Under the pieces are notes generated by a model. That model was not told the origin of the DNA. It did no database searches and saw nothing but the letters and a program-made list of their open reading frames with translations. A stretch of DNA of 64,000 nucleotides from Bifidobacteriaceae bacterium (lineage in GTDB: Bacteria; Actinomycetota; Actinomycetes; Actinomycetales; WQXJ01), in NCBI GenBank assembly GCA_031272885.1, contig JAISSX010000075.1:1-64000 (forward strand), in the 5' to 3' direction. How positions within the stretch are numbered: position 1 is the stretch's first letter; each line of letters opens with the position of its first letter. Shown here piece by piece: positions 40,404 through 49,392 of the stretch. Made by a program: the position numbers and the translations under genes.

Positions 40404-41465
40404 ATGACCAAAGTACCGATCCGCCCCACCATCGACGCCCTGCCAGCCTATGTACCGGGCGGCAAGCCGCCGGCCGGGAAGGTGGCGTTCAAGCTGTCAT
40501 CCAACGAACTGCCCTACCCGCCGCTGCCCGGCGTGCTGGCGGCAGTGGCCGATGCCGCGGCGGACCTTCACCGCTACCCGTCGATGATGGCGGATGAACT
40601 GGTGGCCGCCATCGCCGCCTTCCACGGCGTCGATCCTTCCCAGGTCACCGTGGGGGCCGGTTCGGTTGGCGTCTTGGGCCACATCTTGGCCACAGTGGCC
40701 GGTGACGGCACCGAAGTCGCCTTCCCCTGGCGCAGCTTCGAGGCTTACCCGATCCTGGCCGGCATTGCCGGCGCCGCCGCGGTCACCACGCCGTTGGACG
40801 CAGACGCCCGGCTGGACCTGGCCGCCCTGGCCGGCGCCATCACCGAGCGCACCCGGGCCGTGCTGGTCTGCACCCCCAACAACCCCACCGGCCCGGCAGT
40901 CCACCAGGCCGAATTCGAAGCCTTCATGGATCAGATCCCCAGCGACGTCCTGGTGGTGCTGGACGAGGCCTACGTCGAATTCGTGACCGACCCGGACGCC
41001 GTCCAGTCCGCTCCCCTGCTGGACCGATACGCCAACCTTGTGGTGTTGCGCACCTTTTCGAAGGCCTACGGACTGGCGGGGCTGCGGGTGGGCTACGCCA
41101 TCGGAAAACCCCGGCTGATGCAGGCGGTCCGGTCCGCCACCACGCCGTTCTCGGTCAGCGGGCCGGCCCAACTGGCAGCCATCGTCTCCCTGACCCTGCA
41201 GGCCGAACTGCGCGAACGGGTAGCGGGCGTCATCGAGAACCGGCAGTACATGCTGGACGAACTGCGCCGCCAAGGCTGGCAGGTGCCGGACGCCCAAGGT
41301 AACTTCGTCTGGCTGGCCCTGGGGGCGGACGCGGCGCCGTTTGCCCAAGCCTGCTCCAACGCCCGGGTGATAGTGCGGCCGTTCGCGGGCGACGGCGTGC
41401 GCGTCTCGGTGGGCGAAAAGGCCGGCGTGGATCGGTTCCTAGAGGTGGCAGCCACATGGGCGTAG
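40404..41465 (+). CDS. Histidinol-phosphate / aromatic aminotransferase
   Basis: KLSSNELPYPPLPGV, RTFSKAYGLAGLRVGYAI PLP motif. Confidence 0.9.
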   Translation: MTKVPIRPTIDALPAYVPGGKPPAGKVAFKLSSNELPYPPLPGVLAAVADAAADLHRYPSMMADELVAAIAAFHGVDPSQVTVGAGSVGVLGHILATVAGDGTEVAFPWRSFEAYPILAGIAGAAAVTTPLDADARLDLAALAGAITERTRAVLVCTPNNPTGPAVHQAEFEAFMDQIPSDVLVVLDEAYVEFVTDPDAVQSAPLLDRYANLVVLRTFSKAYGLAGLRVGYAIGKPRLMQAVRSATTPFSVSGPAQLAAIVSLTLQAELRERVAGVIENRQYMLDELRRQGWQVPDAQGNFVWLALGADAAPFAQACSNARVIVRPFAGDGVRVSVGEKAGVDRFLEVAATWA

Positions 41466-42421
41466 AACGGTTGACTTGGCGGCCAGATGTGCTCGGTCCC
41501 GCCTACCAGCAGCATGACCTACCGCTGCCCGATGGCGCCCTGGCCACCTTGGTGCGGCGGGTCGAGCCCGGGGTGGCTGACTCCGCCAAGCCGGCCGTGT
41601 TGTACCTGCACGGTTTCGTGGACTACTTCTTCCACCCCCATGTGGCCGATGCTTTCGAAGCTCGTGGCTACCGCTTCTACGCCCTTGACCTGCGCTCGCA
41701 CGGCCGGTCGATGGGACGGGGCAAAGAGGAGGGCGTGCCCAACTATGTGCGCCACCTGTCCGTCTACGCCCAAGATCTGGATGCGGCCGCGGCGGCCATC
41801 CGGGCCGAAGGCCACCGCCAGTTGATCCTGATGGGGCATTCCACCGGCGGGCTGATCGGGCCACTGTGGGCGGCCGCCCGGCCGGGCCGGCTGACTGCCC
41901 TGGTGTTGAACTCGCCGTGGCTGGATTTCAACGCCAACCGCCTGATGCGCGGGCCGGTCACCCAGTTGATGCACGGCATCGCCAAGGTAGCTCCCAAGGC
42001 CAAGGTCAGCGGCCTGAAGTGCTACTACGGCCAGGCGCTGCACCGTGACACCGGCGGCGAATGGGACTATGACCTGGCCTGGAAGCCCCACAACGGCTTC
42101 CCCGTGGGGGCGGGCTGGTTCAGTTCGGTCCGCCGCGCCCACCAGCGAATCAAGGAGGGCCTGGACATCGCCTGTCCCATCTTGATGATGACCTCGCTGC
42201 GGCGGGGCGACAACCTGCATCGCCACGATGAGCTGTTGACCACCGACTCGGTGCTAGACCCACGCCAGATGTGGCGGCTGGCCGCCAAACTGGGCCCAGA
42301 CGTGGAGGTTCGCGCCCTGGCCGCTGGCGCCCACGACCTGGCGTTGTCACCGGAGCCGACACGGACCCGCTACCTGACCGAGGTGCTGGACTGGCTGGAC
42401 CGGGTGGTCGAGGCGGGGTAG
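41456..42421 (+). CDS. Alpha/beta hydrolase (serine aminopeptidase/lysophospholipase type)
   Basis: LILMGHSTGGLIGPLWAAARP. Confidence 0.9.
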   Translation: MGVERLTWRPDVLGPAYQQHDLPLPDGALATLVRRVEPGVADSAKPAVLYLHGFVDYFFHPHVADAFEARGYRFYALDLRSHGRSMGRGKEEGVPNYVRHLSVYAQDLDAAAAAIRAEGHRQLILMGHSTGGLIGPLWAAARPGRLTALVLNSPWLDFNANRLMRGPVTQLMHGIAKVAPKAKVSGLKCYYGQALHRDTGGEWDYDLAWKPHNGFPVGAGWFSSVRRAHQRIKEGLDIACPILMMTSLRRGDNLHRHDELLTTDSVLDPRQMWRLAAKLGPDVEVRALAAGAHDLALSPEPTRTRYLTEVLDWLDRVVEAG

Positions 42422-42440
42422 GAGCTGCCTGGGTGCTGCC

Positions 42441-43418
42441 CTACCAGGTGAGCAGGATCTTGCCCGTCACCTGGCCGCGCCGCATCAGTTCGTGCGCCTG
42501 CGCCGCCTCCACCATGGGCATCCGGGTGCCGATGGCCAGCGGCAGGCGGCCCGACTCCACCAGTGGCCACACGTCACGGTGCACCTGATCCACAATGGCC
42601 GCCTTGTCCGCGGCGGTGCGGTTGCGCAGGTTAGTCACCGCCAGCGTTTGGCGCCTGGCCAGCATCTTGGCCAGGTTGACCTCGGCTTTGGCGCCGCCCA
42701 TCAGGCCGATCACCATCAGGTGGCCGCCCACCGCGAGGCAGGCCAGGTTCGGTTCCAGGTATTTGGCGCCCACCACGTCCAGGATCACGTCCACGCCCCG
42801 GCCGCCGGTCGCTTCCATGACAACTTGGGCAAAGTCCGCCTGCTTGTAGTCGATGCCGCGCGCCGCCCCCAGACGTTCCACGGCCGCCACCCGTTCCGGC
42901 GCGCCCGCGGTCGCGTAGACCGTGGCGCCCATGGCGGCAGCCAGGGCAACGGCCATGGTGCCGATACCGCCTGCGCCGCCGTGCACCAGCAGGGTCGAGG
43001 CCGGCGTGAAACCACCCTCCAGCAGGTTGGACCAGACGGTACAGGCGGCCTCAGGGAGGGCGGCGGCGTCGGGCAGCGGTAGGTTGGCCGGCCGTGGCAG
43101 CAGGTGGGCGGCCTCGGCCACGGCGTACTCGCCGTAACCACCCCCCGGCAGCAGGGCGCAAACCTGGTCACCCACCCGCCAGGCGGTGTCGCTTTGGCTG
43201 GCCACCTGCTCGATGACGCCACTCACCTCAAGGCCCAGCAGGTCGCTGGCACCGGGGGGCGGTGGGTACTGGCCGCGCGCCTGCAGCAGGTCGGCCCGGT
43301 TGACGCCGGCGGCAGTCACCTTGATCAGAACCTGGCCGGGGCCGGGCTGGGGGTTGGGGGCTTCGCCTAGGCGGAGCGAACAGTCCGGGCCCGGCCGGTC
43401 AACCACGATGGCGCGCAT
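42441..43418 (-). CDS. NAD(P)H-quinone oxidoreductase (zinc-type alcohol dehydrogenase superfamily)
   Basis: LLQARGQYPPPPGASDLLGLEVSGVI, VHGGAGGIGTMAVALAAAMG. Confidence 0.93.
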   Translation of the reverse strand: MRAIVVDRPGPDCSLRLGEAPNPQPGPGQVLIKVTAAGVNRADLLQARGQYPPPPGASDLLGLEVSGVIEQVASQSDTAWRVGDQVCALLPGGGYGEYAVAEAAHLLPRPANLPLPDAAALPEAACTVWSNLLEGGFTPASTLLVHGGAGGIGTMAVALAAAMGATVYATAGAPERVAAVERLGAARGIDYKQADFAQVVMEATGGRGVDVILDVVGAKYLEPNLACLAVGGHLMVIGLMGGAKAEVNLAKMLARRQTLAVTNLRNRTAADKAAIVDQVHRDVWPLVESGRLPLAIGTRMPMVEAAQAHELMRRGQVTGKILLTW

Positions 43419-43498
43419 GGCACGAGTCTAAGAGTTGCCTTGGCAGGTGGCGGCGCGGAGTGCTGCGTGGGTGCGGCAAACATCGGTAGGCTGGCGCC

Positions 43499-43909
43499 GT
43501 GCGCTACTACCTCGACGGGACGGCCATTGTGCGGGCGGTCAGTGAACTGCCCGAGTCCGACGCGTTGCGGGCGTGGCTGGAAGACCACCACGCCGAACTG
43601 GCGACCTCGATCCTGGCCCGCTGGGAGGCCGGCGAGGAACTGGTTGGGATGGATCACAACGTGCGCATGCGCATCCTGGACCAGCTTGGCGGGATCCCGG
43701 AGATCTCGATCTCGGGCCGGGCGTTGGAGATCGGTTCCTACGCCGTGGCGGCGGTGCGGCCTTATGCCGCGCTGCACGTTGGGCTGGCGGCGGCCGATGA
43801 GGGCGTGACCGTGCTGGTGACCTACAACTCCGAGGTGGCCTCAGCGGCGCGGCTGTATGGGTTGCGCGTTGTCAGCCCCGGCCGTGAGCCCGGCTGGTAT
43901 CTCAGCTAG
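43499..43909 (+). CDS. PIN-domain (VapC-like) protein, no adjacent antitoxin seen
   Basis: RYYLDGTAIVRAVSELPES..., YAALHVGLAAADEGVTVLVTYNSEVASAARLYGLRVVSPG. Confidence 0.75.
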   Translation: MRYYLDGTAIVRAVSELPESDALRAWLEDHHAELATSILARWEAGEELVGMDHNVRMRILDQLGGIPEISISGRALEIGSYAVAAVRPYAALHVGLAAADEGVTVLVTYNSEVASAARLYGLRVVSPGREPGWYLS

Positions 43910-43938
43910 TCTTGTTGGCTGTTGTGCGGCGTTGGCCT

Positions 43939-44027
43939 GGAGAGTTGCCGGAGTGGCCGATCGGGACGGTCTTGAAAACCGTTGACGCGCGCTAGCGTGT
44001 CCGTGGGTTCGAATCCCACACTCTCCG
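43939..44027 (+). tRNA. tRNA-Ser(UGA)
   Basis: Cloverleaf, anticodon loop CTTGAAA, long variable arm, acceptor GGAGAGT/ACTCTCC. Confidence 0.95.
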
Positions 44028-44220
44028 CGAACACAGACCCGGGCTTGTCCCGGGTCTTTGTTCGCGACCGGCGGGATTCGAACCCGTGAGGGCTTGGCCG
44101 TTAAGCGAGAACGTCCGGTGGACGTTCGAGTAGGCCAAGTCGCGCAGGCCCGCCGGAGGCGGGACAAGCGGGGTGGGTTCGCCCGCAGGGCGAACCCACG
44201 TCGAATCCCACACTCTCCGC
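44009..44220. repeat. 20-bp direct duplication of the tRNA-Ser(UGA) 3' end
   Basis: tcgaatcccacactctccgc at 44009-44028 and 44201-44220. Confidence 0.85.
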
Positions 44221-44272
44221 TCAGGTGGCTGGACCGGCCGGTCAGCTCGTCAACCGCTCTTCGCTCGCAGAC

Positions 44273-44325
44273 AAGACTCGGGGGAGACCACCCGGCGCAA
44301 GCGCCGGCGTTCTCCCCCGAGTCTT
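44273..44325. terminator. Large compound hairpin
   Basis: AAGACTCGGGGGAGA...CCGGCGC-aa-GCGCCGG...TCTCCCCCGAGTCTT. Confidence 0.75.
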
Positions 44326-44340
44326 CTCTGCTCACTCATA

Positions 44341-44370
44341 CGCGGTGGCGGCGGGATTCGAACCCGCGGT
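44341..44370. repeat. att site distal to the tRNA (30-bp core)
   Basis: Identical to 51852-51881. Confidence 0.92.
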
Positions 44371-44545
44371 ATGGCCAGTCTTGGGCACTGCTCTGGCCTG
44401 GGCAAATGTGCCGTTCACCTGCGAGGATACCATTATGGTAGAGTGCGCCTAGCGGCAAGGAAGTGCGCCCAGGTGGGGGTAGTTATCCCCAAATTGCCCC
44501 CATCTGACCAGCCGGAGGCCGTTCTCCCGCAGTGAAAGGAAAGCC

Positions 44546-45736
44546 ATGGCAGGCAAGCAACGTAGGTCCAGGACTAGTTGGGGGCAAGTTGAGAAGCGCG
44601 GAAAGCTGTACCGCGCCAGGTACACCGTCGAAGGGGTGCGGTACTCGGCTGGCACATTCCTTTCCAGGGGTGACGCTGAAGCCAAGTTGAGCGAGATCCG
44701 TACCGACGTTCTGCGGGGCGATTGGAACAGTCCGGATGACCTACCCGAGGTGCGGACGTTCGGTGACTATGTGGAGTCCTGGTTGACAAGGCGTGACCTG
44801 AAGCCACGAACCTTGAGCGACTATCGCCGCTACTTGGACAGTTCGATCCTGCCCAGGTTCCGTGACACTCCACTACACCAGATAACTACGAAGGTGATGC
44901 TTGCCTGGTATGACAGTCCCGAGATGACGTGGTACCAGAGGAAGGACAAGCCGCGGCAGCGGTGGTCTGCCCGGCAGCGGGAGCACCGCTACAACCTGTT
45001 GCGGGCAGTGTTGCGTAGCGCGGAGAAAGAGGGGCTGGTGGACAAGGCCCCAGCGATTGATATCCGTCGCCGCAAGCGGGCTGACCGATTGAAGACGTTG
45101 GAACTGCCCACCGTGGATGCCCTGAAGGTTATGGAGTCGGCGATGCCTGACCGGTTGCGGGCCGCGGTCACGTTGGCGGCCTGGACTGGTCTACGGTTCG
45201 GTGAGTTGGCTTCCTTGCGGCGGCGAGACATTGACACCGAGGGGATGGTGGTGCGTGTTCGTCGGAGTGTCACTCGCCTGAGCGATGGTGAGAGGCGACG
45301 GCATGCGGAGATGGTGGACCCGAAGACTGCGAGCGGCACCAGGGACGTTGACATTCCGCCTCATGTGATGCCTGGCATTGAGGCACATTTGCGGGACCAT
45401 GTGGGGCTGGGTCTGAACGCCTTGCTGTTCCCTGGGGCGACTAACAGCGAAGTGCCGATCTCGGAGGAGACGCTCAGGTATCACTGGCATAAGGCCAGGA
45501 AGGTGGCGGGCTACGACGAATTGCGGTGGCATGACCTGCGGCACCTGTTTGGTGTCCTGGACATGGAAGCAACCCTCGCGGTTGGGGGTACGCCCGCGGA
45601 CACGCAGGCCCATATGGGGCATGCTGATGCGAAGTCAACGGCCCGCTACCTGCATGCTGTCAAGTCTCGCGGTAAGTTGGCTGCCGCGATGAAGAGCGAG
45701 ATTGCTTTGAGGAGTGTGGCTGATGAGCAAGCGTAG
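44546..45736 (+). CDS. int: Tyrosine recombinase (phage integrase)
   Basis: AWTGLRFGELASLRRRDID, HDLRHLFGVLDM, GHADAKSTARYLHAV catalytic boxes. Confidence 0.95.
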   Translation: MAGKQRRSRTSWGQVEKRGKLYRARYTVEGVRYSAGTFLSRGDAEAKLSEIRTDVLRGDWNSPDDLPEVRTFGDYVESWLTRRDLKPRTLSDYRRYLDSSILPRFRDTPLHQITTKVMLAWYDSPEMTWYQRKDKPRQRWSARQREHRYNLLRAVLRSAEKEGLVDKAPAIDIRRRKRADRLKTLELPTVDALKVMESAMPDRLRAAVTLAAWTGLRFGELASLRRRDIDTEGMVVRVRRSVTRLSDGERRRHAEMVDPKTASGTRDVDIPPHVMPGIEAHLRDHVGLGLNALLFPGATNSEVPISEETLRYHWHKARKVAGYDELRWHDLRHLFGVLDMEATLAVGGTPADTQAHMGHADAKSTARYLHAVKSRGKLAAAMKSEIALRSVADEQA

Positions 45737-46205
45737 GAGCAGGCAGGAAGGCTATGGGGTATCTGCGCTGCAGCACCCCTCTCTGACCGTGTGCTGCGAA
45801 GGCAAGGCCAAGGCTAGGGACCGTCACCCTCGCGTGAAGCTGGGCGTCCTGGAGGAGTCGTCTGACGGCCGTTGGCGCCCCTACGGGTCACACGTTGGGC
45901 TCGAGGTCAAGAAGGACGAGACGTTGGTGATGGAGTGCCACTCGTGCAACACGAAGTGGCCCCCTATTGCCCTGGTAAACATTGACAAAGTTTGTGGGCT
46001 GATCTGGGATGCCTCGAAGCGGCCGGGGGTGTTACACCTTGGGTCCACCGATGGTGACTATCCCGTGGAAATGGCGGACCGTCCTGTGTCCGCCTTGGCT
46101 TTTCATATTGTGGTGGACTTGTTGGGTAAGCGCATTCCGGAGGACAAAATAATTGAGGCATACAAGACGTATGTTGCGAGCCTGACGCCGCTCTACTTGA
46201 CATAG
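45723..46205 (+). CDS. Hypothetical element protein
   Basis: ORF overlapping the end of int; RHPRVKLGVLEESSDGRWRPYGSHVGLEV...ECHSCNTKW. Confidence 0.65.
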   Translation: MSKRRSRQEGYGVSALQHPSLTVCCEGKAKARDRHPRVKLGVLEESSDGRWRPYGSHVGLEVKKDETLVMECHSCNTKWPPIALVNIDKVCGLIWDASKRPGVLHLGSTDGDYPVEMADRPVSALAFHIVVDLLGKRIPEDKIIEAYKTYVASLTPLYLT

Positions 46206-46374
46206 CCTGTCGCTGTCGTTACCGTGGGATTCAACGATTGTACTAACCGTTATTAGTTCGACAGCTTGACTGTCGTTCAGGGTTTGGACAGTACCGTTCG
46301 CCACACGGCGGGCCGCGCGCCTTTGATATGGGCCGGATCGGAATAATCCGTTCTGCCTGAAAGGCGCGAAAATC

Positions 46375-46593
46375 ATGATATACAGAATTGAACAAAGGTA
46401 TCTTTCAACACCCGAGTTCGCCCAATACGCCGGAATTGGCGTACGTACTGTGCGGGACCGTATCCGCGACGGGTCGCTCAAGACCCGACGCCTTGGCCGC
46501 CGCCTTCTGATCGACCGTCAAGAATTCGACAACACGCCGTACATTGACCCGATCGTCCGCCCGATCACCCGCAGGGACGGGGGTGCGCGATGA
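46375..46593 (+). CDS. Excisionase/AlpA-like helix-turn-helix protein
   Basis: YLSTPEFAQYAGIGVRTVRDRIRDGSLKTRRLGRRLLIDRQEFD. Confidence 0.85.
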   Translation: MIYRIEQRYLSTPEFAQYAGIGVRTVRDRIRDGSLKTRRLGRRLLIDRQEFDNTPYIDPIVRPITRRDGGAR

Positions 46594-46967
46594 CCAGCCC
46601 AAATTCGAAAGTCCGCCGCACGCTAAAGGCGGCCAATCCTCATACCAGCACCGCCTCTACCCCTCTTTCTCTTGTGCGCGAGAAAGTGGAGAGGGCCAAC
46701 CCGGCATGGGGCCGAATCCAACGCGCCTCCTGGGCAAAGTCTGGTGCAGCCTTCGAAAACTGTTGCCGCCGCCTCTATGGGGACGACGTGTACCCGCTTC
46801 CGGAGGCTCGCCGCGGGGATGGCCGTCCACGTGAGGGGGGCCTCCGGGCTGGCCAGCCGCCTGAGGAGGTCCTCCGGGCGATGGCCGACGATCTGGCGTC
46901 GCTTGACTGGGAGGTGCCAGTGGTGGCCGCCGCGTTGGGGATCGAACCACGTGAGAGGCGCCTATGA
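46590..46967 (+). CDS. Hypothetical element protein
   Basis: 4-nt overlaps with both neighbours in an operon-like array. Confidence 0.55.
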   Translation: MTSPNSKVRRTLKAANPHTSTASTPLSLVREKVERANPAWGRIQRASWAKSGAAFENCCRRLYGDDVYPLPEARRGDGRPREGGLRAGQPPEEVLRAMADDLASLDWEVPVVAAALGIEPRERRL

Positions 46968-48061
46968 GCGGCAAGTCAACCCTGGAACGGCTGGCCCGCG
47001 ATCAAGGGAACTATTGGACCGGGCCCGAACTGGCCGAGGTGGAGTTCCCTCCACCACGGTGGGCAGTGCCCGGCCTGATCCCGGAAGGGCTCACCTTCCT
47101 TGCGGGCCGCCCCAAACTAGGCAAGTCCTGGCTCTGTTGGGACCTGGCGCTGGGGGTGGCCACGGGCGGCACCGTCCTAGGCCGCCTACCCGTAGACCAG
47201 CCCGGTGACGTGTTGTACTTGGCGTTGGAAGACACGGGCCGACGCGCCCAGGAACGCGCCCTCGCCGTGTCGGACGGGGCCCCGTTACCGGACCGGCTGA
47301 CGGTGGTGAACCAGCTTCCCCGCCCGGAGGAAGACGAAGGGCCATGCCCGGGTGAAACCTGGGCCGAGCATTTGATCCACGGCTGGGTAGAGGCCGCTGC
47401 TGATCCCCGGCTGGTAATCGTAGATGTCCTGGCGAAAGTCAAGGGCCAGAAACGGATAGGCGAAACCGACTATGAGGCCGACTATCGGCAAATGTCCGGA
47501 CTCAAGACGGTGGCGGACCGTCACAAGGTCGCGATCGTCCTGGTCCACCACTGCCGGAAGATGAAGGATGAGGACGCCTTCCTGGAAGTGTCCGGGTCTA
47601 CCGGTCTGACCAGTTGTGCGGACACCTTGATGGTGTTGCAACGGCCCCGAAGGGAAGGCTGGGGAGTGACAACCGGAGTGACAAAAAGTGACAAAGAAGT
47701 GACAGACCAACGCCCAATCGTCCTGAACATAACCGGCCGGGATGTCGAAGAATCCGCTTGGGTTCTGGACTGGGATGGGGACGCCTGCCGGTTTGCGTTG
47801 ACTGACATGCCGCCATCGGTGGCGCGCCTGTCCGGGACGAAACAGCAGGTGGTGACCTATCTGGCGGCCCATGGGCCAGCGAAACCGCAGGTCATTGCGG
47901 AAGTGTTGGGGATTAAGCCCAACACTGTCACGCAGACGTGCCGGCGGCTAGTCAATGAGCGGGTGCTGGACCAGGCGGACGGGTTCTATCTACTTCCCCT
48001 AGGGAAGTCTGTCACTTCTGTCACTTTGTCACCTTCGGCTGACGTGGGAGTGACAAAGTGA
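46964..48061 (+). CDS. RepA-like AAA ATPase (replicative helicase family)
   Basis: GLTFLAGRPKLGKSWLCWDLALGVA Walker A, RLVIVDVLAKVKG Walker B, VHHCRK; C-terminal winged-helix-like region. Confidence 0.85.
   Translation: MSGKSTLERLARDQGNYWTGPELAEVEFPPPRWAVPGLIPEGLTFLAGRPKLGKSWLCWDLALGVATGGTVLGRLPVDQPGDVLYLALEDTGRRAQERALAVSDGAPLPDRLTVVNQLPRPEEDEGPCPGETWAEHLIHGWVEAAADPRLVIVDVLAKVKGQKRIGETDYEADYRQMSGLKTVADRHKVAIVLVHHCRKMKDEDAFLEVSGSTGLTSCADTLMVLQRPRREGWGVTTGVTKSDKEVTDQRPIVLNITGRDVEESAWVLDWDGDACRFALTDMPPSVARLSGTKQQVVTYLAAHGPAKPQVIAEVLGIKPNTVTQTCRRLVNERVLDQADGFYLLPLGKSVTSVTLSPSADVGVTK
47666..47704. repeat. Four GTGACA direct repeats inside the rep gene
   Basis: GTGACA at 47666, 47678, 47688, 47699. 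Confidence 0.85.
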
Positions 48062-48072
48062 CAAGAGTGACA
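48010..48072. repeat. Mirror-symmetric iteron array, candidate replication origin
   Basis: TGTCAC-N3-TGTCAC-N2-TGTCAC-N17-GTGACA-N2-GTGACA-N3-GTGACA spanning the rep stop codon. Confidence 0.85.
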
Positions 48073-48130
48073 AACATTTTCAAGGGCCGCTATTGGCGGC
48101 CAAACCAACTGAACCTTAGGAGGTTCAACA

Positions 48131-48523
48131 ATGATTACAAATGAAATGCTAGACCGTCAGGGTTTGGAGGCGCGTGGCGTCTACATGCCTGCCCAGTGGG
48201 ATCAGGGTATCGGGCCTACTGTGGCCTGGTGGCCTGATAGTGAGCCGATGCCGGACGTGCCGCTGGTGCCTTCGACACCGGAGGAAGCCCGCCAGTTGGC
48301 GGACTACGACGCTAGATCCCGGTTCAGCCGGGCGAGCATTGAGGACGGGGGCCCGCTGAGTCTTGACGTGTTCGATGCCGTAATGGACCAGCTGGCCGTG
48401 TTGGACGCGATGGTATGTGACGCGCGGGCCACACTGAACCGTTTGCTGGCCCAGGCGCGGGCCTGGTCCGACGAGGCCGTGTTACGTGACACGGCCCAAG
48501 CCCGCAGGGAGGCTAACCGATGA
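48131..48523 (+). CDS. Hypothetical element protein
   Basis: RBS aggaggttcaaca before ATG; 4-nt overlap with the next CDS. Confidence 0.65.
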   Translation: MITNEMLDRQGLEARGVYMPAQWDQGIGPTVAWWPDSEPMPDVPLVPSTPEEARQLADYDARSRFSRASIEDGGPLSLDVFDAVMDQLAVLDAMVCDARATLNRLLAQARAWSDEAVLRDTAQARREANR

Positions 48524-49104
48524 GTGTTCCAAAGCCTGGACCTGGACCCACCACTGGGGTGCCGCCAGCAGACCTTCCTGGGCCGCCTAGCGTGGCCCCG
48601 GAGGAGGCGGCAGGTAGCGTCCCTGCACCGGACCCTGCAAGCCCCATCGAACCGTCCCAGAGCGAACCTGAGGAAACCCCGGAGGAGGCCGCCGAGGAGG
48701 CCCAACGGGACGGCCCGGAAGGTAGGGCGAAAGGTAAGGAAGCGGCCACCTATCGCCGTCGCCTCCGGGAAACTGAAGCCCGCCTAGCTGAAGTTGAAGC
48801 GAAATGGGAAGCGGTCTGCCGCGGCCAGGTCGAACAGATCGCCACGGACGTACATTGGCCGAACCCGGCCGCAGTTTGGCTGTTGGGTTTGGACTTGGCT
48901 GACGTGTTGGACGATGACGGGAAAGTAGACCTGGAGAAAGCCCGCGAAGCCGTGCGTAAACTGGGCAAGCTTAACGGGATTGGGGATGGTCCTCGCCGGC
49001 CCGCACCGGACCCGACACTCGGTGTAAGTGGAAGCCCTGGCGTCCCGCGGCCTAGTGGTTTGGAGTCCGCGTTGGGTGAGTCGCGTCGCAAGACACGCCG
49101 CTAA
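48520..49104 (+). CDS. Phage scaffolding-like protein
   Basis: Pro/Glu-rich N-term then RRRLRETEARLAEVEAKWEAVCRGQVEQIA...NPAAVWLLGLDLADVLDDDGKVDLEKAREAVRKL, directly before the capsid gene. Confidence 0.7.
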   Translation: MSVPKPGPGPTTGVPPADLPGPPSVAPEEAAGSVPAPDPASPIEPSQSEPEETPEEAAEEAQRDGPEGRAKGKEAATYRRRLRETEARLAEVEAKWEAVCRGQVEQIATDVHWPNPAAVWLLGLDLADVLDDDGKVDLEKAREAVRKLGKLNGIGDGPRRPAPDPTLGVSGSPGVPRPSGLESALGESRRKTRR

Positions 49105-49140
49105 CGGGAAGCCTGTGTCCCTAGAATGGGAACGAACAGT

Positions 49141-49184
49141 GTAGGGGCCGGCATGAGGGATTGACCCAAAATGCCGGCCCCTAC
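49141..49184 (+). promoter_or_regulatory. Strong inverted repeat between scaffold and capsid genes
   Basis: GTAGGGGCCGGCAT...ATGCCGGCCCCTAC, perfect 14-bp arms. Confidence 0.8.
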
Positions 49185-49392
49185 CATGGAGGTATTCAAT
49201 GCCCCTGGTATTGACAGTTCCTATTCTATGTCACTGGTTTGATATAGGATAGATACAACACATCGGGGACGGCCGGTTTGGTTGTAGAACCAGGCTCCGG
49301 CCCCACGTTGAACCCCTGGCGGGTGACCTGGGTGCTGTATAGCAACCCAGGGTGACTAGTTGAACTCACCAACTCTCTATTAGGGGTTTACT

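Noticed and set aside
44067-44150. Functional tRNA on the minus strand in the 192-bp insertion
   Set aside because: T-arm-like sequence present but D and anticodon arms do not fold normally; more likely a fragment
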